Shown: positions 52,838-62,002, numbered from the stretch's first letter. The stretch: DNA of 64,000 nucleotides from Undibacterium pigrum (GCF_003201815.1 NZ_QJKB01000002.1:714941-778940), one strand, 5' to 3'. Numbers and translations are program-made. Notes: generated by a model from the sequence alone, not told the origin.

Positions 52838-54231
52838 AAAACCTCAGCCCCTGGCCAACTTTCGCCCTGGCCAGCGTTGCCGTATTTCTGGTGTCACTGG
52901 ATGCCACCATAGGCTTTGCTGTCTTCCCTGCCTTGCGCCATGCCTTTCCGGATGTCAGTCCCAGTGAGCTGTCCTGGGTGTTGAACGCCTATACCATTGT
53001 CTATGCTGCATTGCTCGTGCCGGCCGGTCGCCTGGCAGATTTATTGGGGCGCAAGCGTTTGTTCATCATTGGTGTGGGCGTATTCACCCTGGCATCGGGT
53101 TTATGCGGTGTGGCGAACAGCACGGGCATGCTGATCTTTTTCCGTGTCTTGCAAGCGGTTGGTGCGGCCTTGCTGACGCCAACTTCTCTGGCGCTGGTAT
53201 TGCAGGCTTTTCCTATCGAGAAGCGTGCCATTGCCGTCAGCCTGTGGGGTGCGGTTGCTGCGCTGGCGGCGGCAGTCGGGCCCAGTGCAGGTGCGCTCAT
53301 CATAGAGAGCATCAACTGGCAATGGGCATTTCTGATCAATGTTCCTATAGGTATTATTGCCATGATCAGGGCGGCGCTAAGCCTGTCAGAATCACGCAAC
53401 CTGGAAACCGGCCATCGCTTTGACTGGCCAGGCGTGTTCTTGCTCATCGCAGGCAGCGGCTTGCTGATACTGGGCATAGTCCAGTCTGACAGCTGGGGCT
53501 GGCTGGCACCATCTACTCTAGCCACCATTAGTGCTGGCGTAGCGATACTTCTTGTCTTTATTTTTTGGGCTAAAGGCAAGCCACATGCGGCAGTTGATTT
53601 GAGTTTGTTCGAGGACAGGAATTACCGCTTTGTGAATGCCGCCACCCTGGTATTTGGTGCAGCTTTTACCGCCATGTTCCTGAGCTTCTTTTTATTCATG
53701 ACGGCAATCTGGCATTATGGCCTGACCAAGGCTGGCTTTGGCATCACACCCGGCCCTCTCATGGTTATGCCAGTGGCAATTATCTCTGGTCGTTATGTTG
53801 CTCGCTTTGGGCACAAACCTTTGCTGGTCGCAGGTGGATTGATCTACGCTTTGAGCGGCTTATGGTTTTATCTGAACACCAGCCTGACGGCCGATTATCT
53901 GACTGTCTGGCCGCCCGGCATGCTGCTCAGTGGCATAGGTGTAGGCCTGGTGCTGCCATCGCTGTCAGGAGCAGCAGTGGCTCGCTTGCCTGCCAAGCGC
54001 TTTGGTGTGGGGAGTGCCGTAAACCAGGCTGTACGCCAGTTTGGTTCTGCCCTGGGTGTGGCTTTCACCGTGACCATACTGGGTGGACAGGTACAGAATC
54101 TCCAGCAATTCCGCTATGTTTATCTCTTCCTTATTGCCGGTGGCGTCTTGACTGCCTTGCTCAGCATGTTCATCAGGACGCAGCCTGTATCGATTCAGGA
54201 AGCTGGGGGCAAGGTGGCAACAGCAGCTTGA
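52834..54231 (+). CDS. MFS drug/proton antiporter (DHA2-like)
   Basis: A 465-residue major facilitator with about 14 hydrophobic segments, fitting the DHA2/EmrB-QacA type. Motif A is AGRLADLLGRKRLFIIGVG, and TM1 carries FLVSLDATIGFAVFPALRHA (Asp near the membrane start). It probably exports a drug-like or toxic compound in exchange for protons. It is coupled to the hydrolase by ATGA. The hydrolase may modify the same compound. Specificity cannot be deduced. Confidence 0.92.
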   Translation: MKNLSPWPTFALASVAVFLVSLDATIGFAVFPALRHAFPDVSPSELSWVLNAYTIVYAALLVPAGRLADLLGRKRLFIIGVGVFTLASGLCGVANSTGMLIFFRVLQAVGAALLTPTSLALVLQAFPIEKRAIAVSLWGAVAALAAAVGPSAGALIIESINWQWAFLINVPIGIIAMIRAALSLSESRNLETGHRFDWPGVFLLIAGSGLLILGIVQSDSWGWLAPSTLATISAGVAILLVFIFWAKGKPHAAVDLSLFEDRNYRFVNAATLVFGAAFTAMFLSFFLFMTAIWHYGLTKAGFGITPGPLMVMPVAIISGRYVARFGHKPLLVAGGLIYALSGLWFYLNTSLTADYLTVWPPGMLLSGIGVGLVLPSLSGAAVARLPAKRFGVGSAVNQAVRQFGSALGVAFTVTILGGQVQNLQQFRYVYLFLIAGGVLTALLSMFIRTQPVSIQEAGGKVATAA

Positions 54232-54285
54232 TCTTAAGACTATACTGCAAGAAAATCCTTATTTAATTTACGACTGACATGCACC

Positions 54286-55224
54286 ATGGGAATGTCATTA
54301 CCACTTTCCAGACTGGCTTTCCTTGACCAGCTCAGGGGTTTTGTCGCAGTGGGCCGCCACATGAGTATCACGCTGGCGGCGGATGAACTGTGCCTGAGCC
54401 AGTCAGCAGTCAGCCGCCAGATACAGGCGCTGGAACAGCAGCTAGGCCTTAGCTTGCTGGTGCGTGGCTATCGCAGCATTGCGTTCACCGCCGAAGGTGA
54501 ACGCCTGTTCCGCAGCGCTGACGCTGCCTTGCAACAGTTGCAGGATATTGCCGGTGATATTCTTGCACAATCGCAGGCCAAACCAGTCAGGCCAGTCACC
54601 ATCAGCGCCAGCATAGGCTTGACGGGTTTGTGGCTATTGCCCAGGTTGAATGCCTTCCAAAAACTGTATCCATCCATAGATGTGCGCATTTCAGCCAATA
54701 ATAAAATCATAGACCAGAACAAGGATGGCATAGACCTGGCGCTACGCTATACCAATGCCAGATCTGTGCCTGCAGATGCCATACGCCTGTTCGATGAAAC
54801 CATCGTTCCTGTCGCTCATCCCTCGCTGGGCATGAAGTACAAAAAAAATGGCAAGCTGGCACTGCAATGGCCGCTGCTAGAATTTGAAGAATCAAAAAAA
54901 GACTGGCTATCCTGGCATGACTGGCTCAGCAAGGAAGATATGCAGGCGGCCAGAGCACGCGGCATCCTGCATTTCAATCAATATGATCAGTTGATACAGG
55001 CAGCAGTTGCTGGCCAGGGCATAGCACTGGGACGGCGTGAATTGATACAGGACTTTATCGCCGATGGCAGGTTGATGGCACTGGCACCCGGCAAGAGTCA
55101 GGGTGAACATGGCTTTGCTTACTGGCTGCTGGTTTCGGACGCAGGGCTCAGCGTGGACGCCCTGCAAGTCAAAGACTGGTTACTCAGCGAAGCCAGCAAA
55201 ACAAAGGCTCAGGCATCAGGATGA
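54286..55224 (+). CDS. LysR-family transcriptional regulator (2)
   Basis: A 312-residue LysR regulator of the GcvA-like type. The HTH is FVAVGRHMSITLAADELCLS and QSAVSRQIQALEQQLGLSLL. The ligand domain has TISASIGLTGLWLLPRLNAF. Its 3' end overlaps the convergent DsbA-family gene by 16 bases (55209-55224), so transcription may interfere. The gene follows an MFS gene by 54 bases but is probably separately transcribed. Confidence 0.92.
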   Translation: MGMSLPLSRLAFLDQLRGFVAVGRHMSITLAADELCLSQSAVSRQIQALEQQLGLSLLVRGYRSIAFTAEGERLFRSADAALQQLQDIAGDILAQSQAKPVRPVTISASIGLTGLWLLPRLNAFQKLYPSIDVRISANNKIIDQNKDGIDLALRYTNARSVPADAIRLFDETIVPVAHPSLGMKYKKNGKLALQWPLLEFEESKKDWLSWHDWLSKEDMQAARARGILHFNQYDQLIQAAVAGQGIALGRRELIQDFIADGRLMALAPGKSQGEHGFAYWLLVSDAGLSVDALQVKDWLLSEASKTKAQASG

Positions 55225-55844
55225 ATCAATAAGTCATTGCAAAAACGCAGGGCATCATCCAGTCTGTCATTCCCCCAGAACATCTGCTCGCCAACAAAGA
55301 AAGTTGGTGCGCCAAATATGCCCTTGTGCATGGCCAGTTCAGTTTGCTTGCGTAGCTTGAGTTTATTTTCATCACTGAGCGCCTGCGCAATGATTTCTGC
55401 TGCGGGCAAGCCCATATCATTTAATACCGCAGTCACCACTTCCCTGTTATCAATATCGCGGTCATGTGCAAAGTTCATTTGCATGATGCGGCGACAATAT
55501 TCTGCCATCCAGCTTTGTTCTGCAGCCAGCACAGCCACTCTCAACGGCAAGATGGCAGAGCGCGGGAAATTGCCAGGCTTTTTCCATGGCAGGCCATACT
55601 TGCGGCATTGCCTTTCCATGTCCAGCCAGACGTAGTCACCCTTGGCTCTTTGCAATACGAAAGGTGAGGTGTTCCAGCCCAATGCCTGGAAGATGGGGCC
55701 AAGCAAGAACGGTTGCCAGCGCACCCTGACACCTGCCCTGGCCGCATCCTGCTCTATGCGCATGACGCTCAGGTAGCTGTAATTGCTACCAAACTCAAAC
55801 CAGAAATCAATGACAGGCATGGTCGTAATGGGCGTATCCATCAT
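55209..55844 (-). CDS. DsbA-family HCCA-isomerase-like protein
   Basis: A 211-residue thioredoxin-like protein of the DsbA/2-hydroxychromene-2-carboxylate isomerase group. The N-terminus IDFWFEFGSNYSYLSVMRIE has the family's D-F-x-S-x-Y-S pattern with a Ser in place of the redox Cys. The C-terminal part (KQTELAMHKGIFGAPTFFVGEQMFWGNDRLDDALRF) is diagnostic (GAPTF). Glutathione-dependent isomerase or transferase action on aromatic compounds is the family role. It lies ten bases after the CmcJ-like gene, so the two probably form one unit. Confidence 0.87.
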   Translation of the reverse strand: MMDTPITTMPVIDFWFEFGSNYSYLSVMRIEQDAARAGVRVRWQPFLLGPIFQALGWNTSPFVLQRAKGDYVWLDMERQCRKYGLPWKKPGNFPRSAILPLRVAVLAAEQSWMAEYCRRIMQMNFAHDRDIDNREVVTAVLNDMGLPAAEIIAQALSDENKLKLRKQTELAMHKGIFGAPTFFVGEQMFWGNDRLDDALRFCNDLLIHPDA

Positions 55845-55854
55845 GATCTCCTTT

Positions 55855-56736
55855 TCAAAATACTACCAGGCAACGCAGCTCTATGCTTTCTCTTGGCGGC
55901 GCATCAAGCGGTGCATGGGGGTGATCAAATGCAGCATGTGGTGTAAAGCGCGAGACGCCACTGAACTGGCTGTCATACTGCTTGAAGATCAGTGCCTCAT
56001 GCGGCTGCATTTCAGAGAAGTAAGACCAGCGATGCCTGGGTGAGAATCTGGATAAATAAATTTCACCAGTGCGCTCAGGGTATTTGACATCGCAAGCCAG
56101 CAAGTGAGATTGCCTGACCGTGCGTGCATCACAAACTGCCAGCGGCGTATCCAGTACTGTATTGTAGGTAGGACGCCAGATATTGATGATGCAATAGCGC
56201 CGTATCTGTGCCATTACTTCCATGTTGCGAATGACCAGGGCCAGGCGCTTTTGCCCGGATTGTTCTGTATAGTCATTATGGATGCGGCCATTGGCTGCGG
56301 CCAGGCCACTCTCTGCGCGCTTGCCGAAAGACAAAGTGGCTTGTCTGGGTTCACGTCGCCGCACGAGGTGATCGAAGACATAAGCCTGCCTGCCACCCGT
56401 GACAGCCAGCGCCAGTTCACGCGCTTCCTGATAATAATCAGACCTGACTTCTTCATGATCCATGAAGTTCTTGACTGAGGTAGGCGCATCCCACAATTCA
56501 AAACCCTCACGTTCAAGCTGAGCTTCCTGTTGAGCCTGCCTTGCGTCATGTATCGCTACTTCACGTAAATCATAAGTGGCGTTTTCCCAGGGTATACCTG
56601 CGGGTGGTTCAAAGGTATAGCTGACGGGCCGCTGCTCGCCAGGCAAGACATAGCTCATGGGAGCCAGCACATAGTTGCTACCCTGCATGGCGATTGCCAG
56701 TGAAGATTCGTGTTGACGCTCAGTGATGATATCCAT
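55855..56736 (-). CDS. CmcJ/NvfI-family (GA4 desaturase-like) oxygenase
   Basis: A 293-residue protein of the CmcJ/NvfI family of iron/2-oxoglutarate-type oxygenases. Conserved parts include MDHEEVRSDYYQEARELALAVTGG, VFDHLVRRREPRQ, the HNDYTEQSGQKRL segment (His and Asp ligands), and INIWRPTYNTVLDTPLAVCDAR. The C-terminal half holds RHRWSYFSEMQPHEALIFKQYDS. GGAGGCAAT precedes the ATG at 56736. Substrate unknown. It is followed by the HCCA-isomerase-like gene ten bases on, hinting at a small catabolic unit. Confidence 0.85.
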   Translation of the reverse strand: MDIITERQHESSLAIAMQGSNYVLAPMSYVLPGEQRPVSYTFEPPAGIPWENATYDLREVAIHDARQAQQEAQLEREGFELWDAPTSVKNFMDHEEVRSDYYQEARELALAVTGGRQAYVFDHLVRRREPRQATLSFGKRAESGLAAANGRIHNDYTEQSGQKRLALVIRNMEVMAQIRRYCIINIWRPTYNTVLDTPLAVCDARTVRQSHLLACDVKYPERTGEIYLSRFSPRHRWSYFSEMQPHEALIFKQYDSQFSGVSRFTPHAAFDHPHAPLDAPPRESIELRCLVVF

Positions 56737-56884
56737 ATTGCCTCCGGCCATAGTGCGACTAAGCCGCGCTCCCGGATGGTAAGTTCAGGGCTGTCGTCTA
56801 TGGATATTTAAACGGATGCTGAGACGGTATTCAAACGACATTTTTGCGTAATTCGCATGCGTGGGATGCATGCGAATGTTTGCT

Positions 56885-57439
56885 TCAATTTTTGTTTTCT
56901 GCGAGCAGTCTGCGCCTGACTTCCATCAGCGCAAAGCCCAGTAAATTCAAGCCCGGCCATAGACGCGGACTATTGCAGTCTGGATGATCTTGCGCCAGAC
57001 CCGTACCCCAGATTTGGTCGAGCGGGCTGGCTTCGACGATGATCTTGTCTGCGGTACTGAGCAGATATTGTGCCAGTTTCGGGTTTTGAGAAAATTTCGC
57101 ATAATTGCCATCGACCACAATCTGCAAGCGATGTTCTGCCCATGTTGATTCATCATAATTTTTCACTTTCCTGCCCAGGCGCTTCACCATGTCAGGATTG
57201 CTGCTTGCCAGTATTTCCCTGAGCACGATCTCGTCACCAAACAGCCTGGCCTTGCCAGCCATCATATAATGTTCTGCCGTAGGGTAAGTGATGCCATTGA
57301 CCTGAAACGGCGCAATAAACCATTGACTGAAGCAAGCCTTGTCTGGCTGTAAGCCAGCTTGCCTGTGTCCCCAGAAGTGCAGGTAGTTAAACTGCTTTCC
57401 TTCATCTATTTTCTTAAGCAATTCTTTCAGTGTTCTCAT
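56885..57439 (-). CDS. NADAR-family ADP-ribose N-glycosidase
   Basis: A 184-residue NADAR (YbiA-like) protein. The fold signature is FSQWFIAPFQVNGITYPTAEHYMMAGKARLFGD, then the catalytic-region WAEHRLQIVVDGNYAKFSQN and the C-terminal GLNLLGFALMEVRRRL. NADAR enzymes cleave N-glycosidic bonds, either of riboflavin intermediates (YbiA) or of ADP-ribosylated guanine in DNA (antitoxin-type). The adjacent genes all handle ADP-ribose or NAD-linked phosphates, so a de-ADP-ribosylation role is more likely here. It is the last gene of the minus operon and overlaps the phosphatase by 26 bases. Confidence 0.9.
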   Translation of the reverse strand: MRTLKELLKKIDEGKQFNYLHFWGHRQAGLQPDKACFSQWFIAPFQVNGITYPTAEHYMMAGKARLFGDEIVLREILASSNPDMVKRLGRKVKNYDESTWAEHRLQIVVDGNYAKFSQNPKLAQYLLSTADKIIVEASPLDQIWGTGLAQDHPDCNSPRLWPGLNLLGFALMEVRRRLLAENKN

Positions 57440-57977
57440 GTTTTTTCTCGTTTTCTACGGGCCAGGCCATTACCCAGGCATGCTGCTCTGAGGTTTGTGG
57501 CGTATCTGGCCAGTAGTTTTTCTTTTCCATCTGTTGCCATAGCTGCGCCAATTCTGCCAGGCCTGCTTTTGCATCCTGATGCTCTTCACTCAGATAACAT
57601 CCTATGACAGTGCCAGTACGGCCTATGCCACCAAAGCAATGCACATACACGGTACGCTGTTTCGCCAGTGCTTCGCGTAAAGTGTGCAAGATATCCTGCA
57701 TCAGCTTTGCTGAAGACGGGGTGTTGCGGTCTGGTATGGAAAAGCGGTGATGCTGTACTTGCACGCCGCGTTCTGCAGCCAGTTTCTTCAACAGTCTTGC
57801 ATACGGATGCAATTCATTTTCTTCTGTCAGGTCGATGAAATAATCGACACCACAGTCAAGAAATTTCTCCAGTTTTATTGCTGCACTTGCCTCATCCAGG
57901 GCGCCGGGATATTCACCCGCCAGCAATTGTCCTGGCCTTACCCAGTAAGTATTGTTATGTGGTCGTTTACTTGTCAT
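57414..57977 (-). CDS. Dual-specificity (tyrosine-like) protein phosphatase
   Basis: A 187-residue cysteine phosphatase. The P-loop is YVHCFGGIGRTGTVIGCYL (HCx5R with Cys and Arg present), preceded by FIDLTEENELHPYARLLKKLA. The N-terminus NNTYWVRPGQLLAGEYPG is typical of the bacterial DSP-like group. Possible substrates include phosphoproteins or a phosphorylated nucleotide or ADP-ribose 1''-phosphate. It overlaps KptA by 11 bases and NADAR by 26 bases, which indicates a tightly linked operon. Confidence 0.87.
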   Translation of the reverse strand: MTSKRPHNNTYWVRPGQLLAGEYPGALDEASAAIKLEKFLDCGVDYFIDLTEENELHPYARLLKKLAAERGVQVQHHRFSIPDRNTPSSAKLMQDILHTLREALAKQRTVYVHCFGGIGRTGTVIGCYLSEEHQDAKAGLAELAQLWQQMEKKNYWPDTPQTSEQHAWVMAWPVENEKKHENTERIA

Positions 57978-58521
57978 CTATCATCCTGATCAAATATTTT
58001 GATGGCACATTGTCACACAGCCATACACCGTTCGCCGATACCAAAAATTGGAAGCCATCGGCATGCATTTGTTGTGCCATGACCTGCAAGATAACTGGTG
58101 CGCCATGCCTTGCACCTACGGTGCGCGCAGTTGCTATGGTAGTCGACAAATGCACATGATGACGTGAGCCGGGACGCAAGCCTTCTTTCATGATGGGGGC
58201 GATGAAGCGGCTGGCCGTACCATGATACAAAACATCAGGCGGTACGCTTACAGGCAGGGCCAGATCGACCTTGACTGAATGCCCCTGGTTGGCACGGATA
58301 CGCAAACCATCTTCACTGATGGCGAAACGCTGCTTGTCAGAAGAGCGTACGGCCTCGTGCAAGTCTTCCAGCCTGAAGCGCTTGCCATGCTTTGCGGCCT
58401 GACTCATTAAACTGCTTATTTCTGTCCAGCCTTGTTCATCCAGTTTGATACCTATGGAGTCAGGCTGGTGACGCAGCACATAGCTGAGGAATTTGCTGAA
58501 ACTTTTATCTTTATTATTCAT
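57967..58521 (-). CDS. kptA: RNA 2'-phosphotransferase KptA/Tpt1
   Basis: KptA removes a 2'-phosphate from RNA with NAD+, releasing ADP-ribose 1'',2''-cyclic phosphate and nicotinamide. The 184-residue chain has SKFLSYVLRHQPDSIGIKLD, the Arg in IRANQGHSVKVDL, the NAD-pocket YHGTASRFIAPI and the GLRPGSRHHVHLST stretch, all conserved. It lies nine bases after the macro-domain gene. Its product is a direct substrate type for neighbouring ADP-ribose enzymes, and the nicotinamide released can be recycled by the plus-strand operon. Bacterial targets remain unclear. Confidence 0.95.
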   Translation of the reverse strand: MNNKDKSFSKFLSYVLRHQPDSIGIKLDEQGWTEISSLMSQAAKHGKRFRLEDLHEAVRSSDKQRFAISEDGLRIRANQGHSVKVDLALPVSVPPDVLYHGTASRFIAPIMKEGLRPGSRHHVHLSTTIATARTVGARHGAPVILQVMAQQMHADGFQFLVSANGVWLCDNVPSKYLIRMIDDK

Positions 58522-58530
58522 TTTATTTTT

Positions 58531-59397
58531 TTATTGGTTATTTGCATTATTTTTAAATCTTGTTTCGAAAGCCTGAAAGCTTCCGGTGTTTTTCTTGTCC
58601 AGTACGGCAAATGCTATGTTCTTGAACGCACCGTGGAAAACTGATCCGGGTGACAAGGCTTGCAAGAAGTAGTTAGCAACATCCCCGGGGTCATTGCCAA
58701 ATACACCGCAGCCCCAGGCACCAAGTACCAGGTGTTGATGCCCATGCTGTAGCGCCAGCGCCAATACCAGATTGACCCTGTTCAGCATTACGCTGGCCAC
58801 TTCATTGACGCGCTCAGGGTCATTCTTTTTCAATGCACCCAGGTTGACCGCGGGTGCCGTGATAAAGGATGCGTGGTAGAAATGATCCAGCAGGGCATAA
58901 TCGTTATCCCTGAAGACAGGTACGCCTGGCGAATAAATCATGTCATCGCTATACAGACAGGATTGCAAGGCACGGTTCTTTTCATACATGGCCGTCATCT
59001 GCGCAATGCAGGGATACAGGCCTGAAGACTTCGCCAGGTTTTCTTCCTGCGCCTCTGAACCACCCAGAAAGCCACCACCAGGATTTTTTGGCGAAGCAAA
59101 ATTCAGGCAAAGAGGGCGCGCACCATCTTCTGATGCCATGCGCCTGGCTACTGTCAGGCAGCCTTCATTGCTGACACTGATTGCGGTATCAAATCTTTCG
59201 CCAACTGAAAGCGCAAGCAAGATTTGCTGTAATTCTTCCGGCAAATAATGGACAGATGCATTTTTCGCTGTCGTCAAACTGTCCTGTATGCTGACTTCAT
59301 CGCCATGCTGATTCATGTAGTTGCCACGTGCCAGTATTGCCAGAGTTTCCTGGGCAATATCAGCTCTTTGTTTTCTATTGATGACTGTAGTTTGCAT
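58531..59397 (-). CDS. Macro-domain (PARG-like, TIGR02452) ADP-ribose glycohydrolase
   Basis: A 288-residue bacterial-type poly(ADP-ribose) glycohydrolase-like protein. The diagnostic loop is NPGGGFLGGSEAQEENLA, a GGG-x7-QEE signature with the catalytic Glu pair. The N-terminal region (NRKQRADIAQETLAIL) and the YSPGVPVFRDND segment are typical of TIGR02452. It would cleave ADP-ribose from modified protein or nucleic acid. It is the first gene of the minus operon and lies 60 bases downstream of the left operator palindrome. Confidence 0.92.
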   Translation of the reverse strand: MQTTVINRKQRADIAQETLAILARGNYMNQHGDEVSIQDSLTTAKNASVHYLPEELQQILLALSVGERFDTAISVSNEGCLTVARRMASEDGARPLCLNFASPKNPGGGFLGGSEAQEENLAKSSGLYPCIAQMTAMYEKNRALQSCLYSDDMIYSPGVPVFRDNDYALLDHFYHASFITAPAVNLGALKKNDPERVNEVASVMLNRVNLVLALALQHGHQHLVLGAWGCGVFGNDPGDVANYFLQALSPGSVFHGAFKNIAFAVLDKKNTGSFQAFETRFKNNANNQ

Positions 59398-59457
59398 TGT
59401 TTTTCTCTATCTTATTATTGTTAGCAAGCATAAGAGTATCTCGCATAAGCGAACTAT

Positions 59458-59494
59458 AAACTATCTTAGTGAATTAAATCAACTAAGATAGTTT
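59458..59494. promoter_or_regulatory. Left operator of the NAD/ADP-ribose locus
   Basis: Thirteen-base perfect arms (59458-59470 and 59482-59494, AAACTATCTTAGT and its complement) flank an 11-base spacer. The core CTTAGT-N11-ACTAAG is repeated in the right operator. It lies 61 bases upstream of the macro-domain gene start. A dimeric repressor such as NrtR or another NAD-pathway regulator is plausible but not shown. Confidence 0.72.
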
Positions 59495-59769
59495 CATAAA
59501 TTAACTAACATGTAGTGCTTGTTGTTTTCTTGCAAGGACAAACAGCAGTGATTAATGGTGAATATCAGACAAATAGTGCTGGAAAGCAAATTCAGAGTGT
59601 AATTTATTGCAGAGTCAGGTTTTACAGGCGCTGAATTTGCAAGACTTTGTAAGTATGACTATGGAAGAGCGGTGCAAGGGGATAAGGATTTTTTATGCTA
59701 AGTTATTGAAAGTAAATAGTTTATTCTGGGGTTTTAGCATTTTTTGCGTAGCGGCGCAGAATATATGAC

Positions 59770-59796
59770 TACTTAGTTGCAAAAAATAACTAAGTA
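59770..59796. promoter_or_regulatory. Right operator of the NAD/ADP-ribose locus
   Basis: Nine-base perfect arms TACTTAGTT (59770-59778) and AACTAAGTA (59788-59796) surround a nine-base spacer. The core CTTAGT-N11-ACTAAG matches the left operator in sequence and spacing. It lies 39 bases upstream of the nicotinamidase-like gene, at a position that would block RNA polymerase. Confidence 0.72.
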
Positions 59797-59835
59797 TCCT
59801 AGAATAGAATCAGCTTCAAAAGAAAAGGAAATATC

Positions 59836-60699
59836 ATGAAACGTAATTTGCAAGTCCTCATCATTGATCCGCAAAATGATTTCTGTGATTTGCCACCTGC
59901 TTATCTGGCACGAGATGTACATAATGCAGAAGCATTATCTCCAGCCCTGCCAGTGCCCGGTGCCCATGCTGATATGTTGCGTGTGGCTGAGCTGATCAAT
60001 AAAGGCGCAGATGGCATCAGCGGCATCAGCATCACTCTGGATGCACACCATCGCTATGATATTGCTCACCCTACATTCTGGAAGACAGGGCAGGGTGAGG
60101 CAGTTATACCTTTCACGTCTATATCCGCGGCAGCAGTGCGCTCTGGCGAATACCAGCCACGTCAGGCTGAAGCTTTGCCGCGCGCCCTGGCCTACCTGGA
60201 TGCACTGGAAGCAGAGGGTCGCTATCAACTCATGATATGGCCGGTACATTGCGAAATTGGTTCGTGGGGTCAGAATGTGCATGTCGATGTGCGTGCAGCC
60301 TATAATGCCTGGGAAGAAAAACAACTGGGTGTGGTCACCAAGATCAACAAGGGTTCCAACCCCTGGACTGAGCATTACTCTGCGGTCAAGGCAGAAGTGC
60401 CGGATGACAGCGACCCAGATACGCAACTGAACCAGCAATTGATCACAGAACTGAGCAAGGCTGACCGCGTGTATATTACTGGCGAAGCAGGCAGTCATTG
60501 CGTGAAAGCGACTACTGAACATCTGGTAGAAAATTTCGCCACAGCCGATTTGCACAAGCTGGTGCTGGTAACTGATTGCATGAGTGCAGTCACCGGCTTT
60601 GATGCACAGTTTGAAGGCTTTGTACGCGATATGGCTGCCAAGGGTGTGCAGATTGCGAAGATGGCAGATGTATTGCCTGAGTTGCTGGCGAATGCCTGA
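59836..60699 (+). CDS. Isochorismatase-family hydrolase, probable nicotinamidase
   Basis: A 287-residue cysteine hydrolase of the isochorismatase superfamily. The catalytic Asp is in VLIIDPQNDFCDLPPAY, and the nucleophilic Cys in YITGEAGSHCVKATTEHL. It is longer than classical PncA (about 210 residues), with an inserted segment (VVTKINKGSNPWTEHYSA, containing the catalytic Lys). The metal-site histidine may be in ITLDAHHRYDIAHPTFW. Converting nicotinamide to nicotinate fits the next gene, pncB. AAAGGAAATATC precedes the ATG. It is the first gene of the plus operon. Confidence 0.82.
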   Translation: MKRNLQVLIIDPQNDFCDLPPAYLARDVHNAEALSPALPVPGAHADMLRVAELINKGADGISGISITLDAHHRYDIAHPTFWKTGQGEAVIPFTSISAAAVRSGEYQPRQAEALPRALAYLDALEAEGRYQLMIWPVHCEIGSWGQNVHVDVRAAYNAWEEKQLGVVTKINKGSNPWTEHYSAVKAEVPDDSDPDTQLNQQLITELSKADRVYITGEAGSHCVKATTEHLVENFATADLHKLVLVTDCMSAVTGFDAQFEGFVRDMAAKGVQIAKMADVLPELLANA

Positions 60700-60772
60700 T
60701 ATCTTTCAGGCGATAATTGTAAGGTGAGATTCATCAGGTAATACTTGTCAGGTAATACTGGAAAAGAAAAAT

Positions 60773-61963
60773 ATGAAACCCGTAGTTCAAAGTTTGCTGG
60801 AAACTGATTTATACAAATTCACCATGTGGCAGGCCCTGCTGCATAGTCATCCAAATGCCCAGACTGAATATGCTTTTGTTTGCCGCAACTCCACTGCTTA
60901 TCCACTGGCAGAACTGAAGACTGATGTTGAGCGTGAAATCGATCACTTGTGCGCGCTCAATTTTACCGAAGATGAACTCGACTATCTGCGCTCATTGCGT
61001 TTCATCAAAAGCGACTTCACTGATTTTTTGACAGTCTTTCATTTTCAGCGCAAATTCATCAAAATCAGTACCGATGGCGACAATTTGCAGATCGTGGCAA
61101 CTGGCCCGCAAGTGCATGTCATGGGCTTTGAGATTTTTGTACTGCATATCGTCAATGAATTATATTTCCGCCGCTTGCAAACGGCAGACACGCTGCCTGA
61201 AGGCAGGCGCAGGCTGGCAGCCAAGATAGAGCAAGTCCGTGCATTTGGAAAAGAAGCGCCAAAAACCCATCCCTTTGAATTCTTTGATTTTGGCTTGCGC
61301 AGGCGTTTTTCAGGCGACTGGCATGATGAAGTCGTCGCCACACTGGCGCGTGAAGTGCCACAGTTTTTCAAGGGCACATCGAATGTCTATCTTGCCAGGA
61401 AATACAAGCTCGTGCCCATAGGCACCATGGCCCATGAATATCTGCAGTCTTATCAATCTTTTGGCGTGCGTTTGCGTGATTTCCAGAAAGCGGCACTGGA
61501 AGACTGGGTGCAGGAATACCGTGGTGACCTCGGCACTGCACTGACCGACGTGGTAGGCATGGATGCTTTCCTGGCTGACTTTGATCTTTACTTCGCCAAA
61601 CTGTTTGATGGCTTGCGTCATGATTCTGGTGATCCGGTGGTCTGGGGCGAGAAAGCCCTGGGACATTATGCCAAACTGCGCATAGATGCCCATACCAAGC
61701 GCCTGGTGTTTTCAGATGGACTGAATCTTGAGACTGCCTTCAGCCTGTATCGCCATTTTGCTGACCGTACCATGACAGGTTTTGGCATAGGCACCAATCT
61801 GACAAATGACACTGGTATCAAGGCCCTCAATATTGTCATGAAACTCAAGTCCTGCAATGGCCAGCCTGTCGCCAAATTATCTGACTCTGCGGGCAAGACT
61901 TTGTGTACGGATGAAACCTTCCTCGCTTATATGCGCCAGGTTTTTAATCATCCTCTCATGTAG
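60773..61963 (+). CDS. pncB: Nicotinate phosphoribosyltransferase
   Basis: PncB condenses nicotinate with PRPP to give NaMN, with ATP hydrolysis. The 396-residue chain has [21 protein letters not shown], the [20 protein letters not shown] segment, the phosphohistidine-site-like [16 protein letters not shown], and the PRPP-site [19 protein letters not shown]. Length and order match E. coli PncB. It lies 73 bases after the nicotinamidase-like gene and 39 bases before nadE, so all are probably one operon. Confidence 0.96.
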   Translation: MKPVVQSLLETDLYKFTMWQALLHSHPNAQTEYAFVCRNSTAYPLAELKTDVEREIDHLCALNFTEDELDYLRSLRFIKSDFTDFLTVFHFQRKFIKISTDGDNLQIVATGPQVHVMGFEIFVLHIVNELYFRRLQTADTLPEGRRRLAAKIEQVRAFGKEAPKTHPFEFFDFGLRRRFSGDWHDEVVATLAREVPQFFKGTSNVYLARKYKLVPIGTMAHEYLQSYQSFGVRLRDFQKAALEDWVQEYRGDLGTALTDVVGMDAFLADFDLYFAKLFDGLRHDSGDPVVWGEKALGHYAKLRIDAHTKRLVFSDGLNLETAFSLYRHFADRTMTGFGIGTNLTNDTGIKALNIVMKLKSCNGQPVAKLSDSAGKTLCTDETFLAYMRQVFNHPLM

Positions 61964-62002
61964 ACCAAGCTCAACTCAGAACTTTCACTCAGGACTTTCA
62001 TC

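Larger units (their letters stand above)
59398..59835. other. Divergent control region of the NAD/ADP-ribose locus
   Basis: No gene is supported. This 438-base AT-rich gap separates the two divergent operons. It contains two palindromes with the same core and the same spacing (59458-59494 and 59770-59796). The middle 275 bases are AT-rich and unremarkable. Confidence 0.6.
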
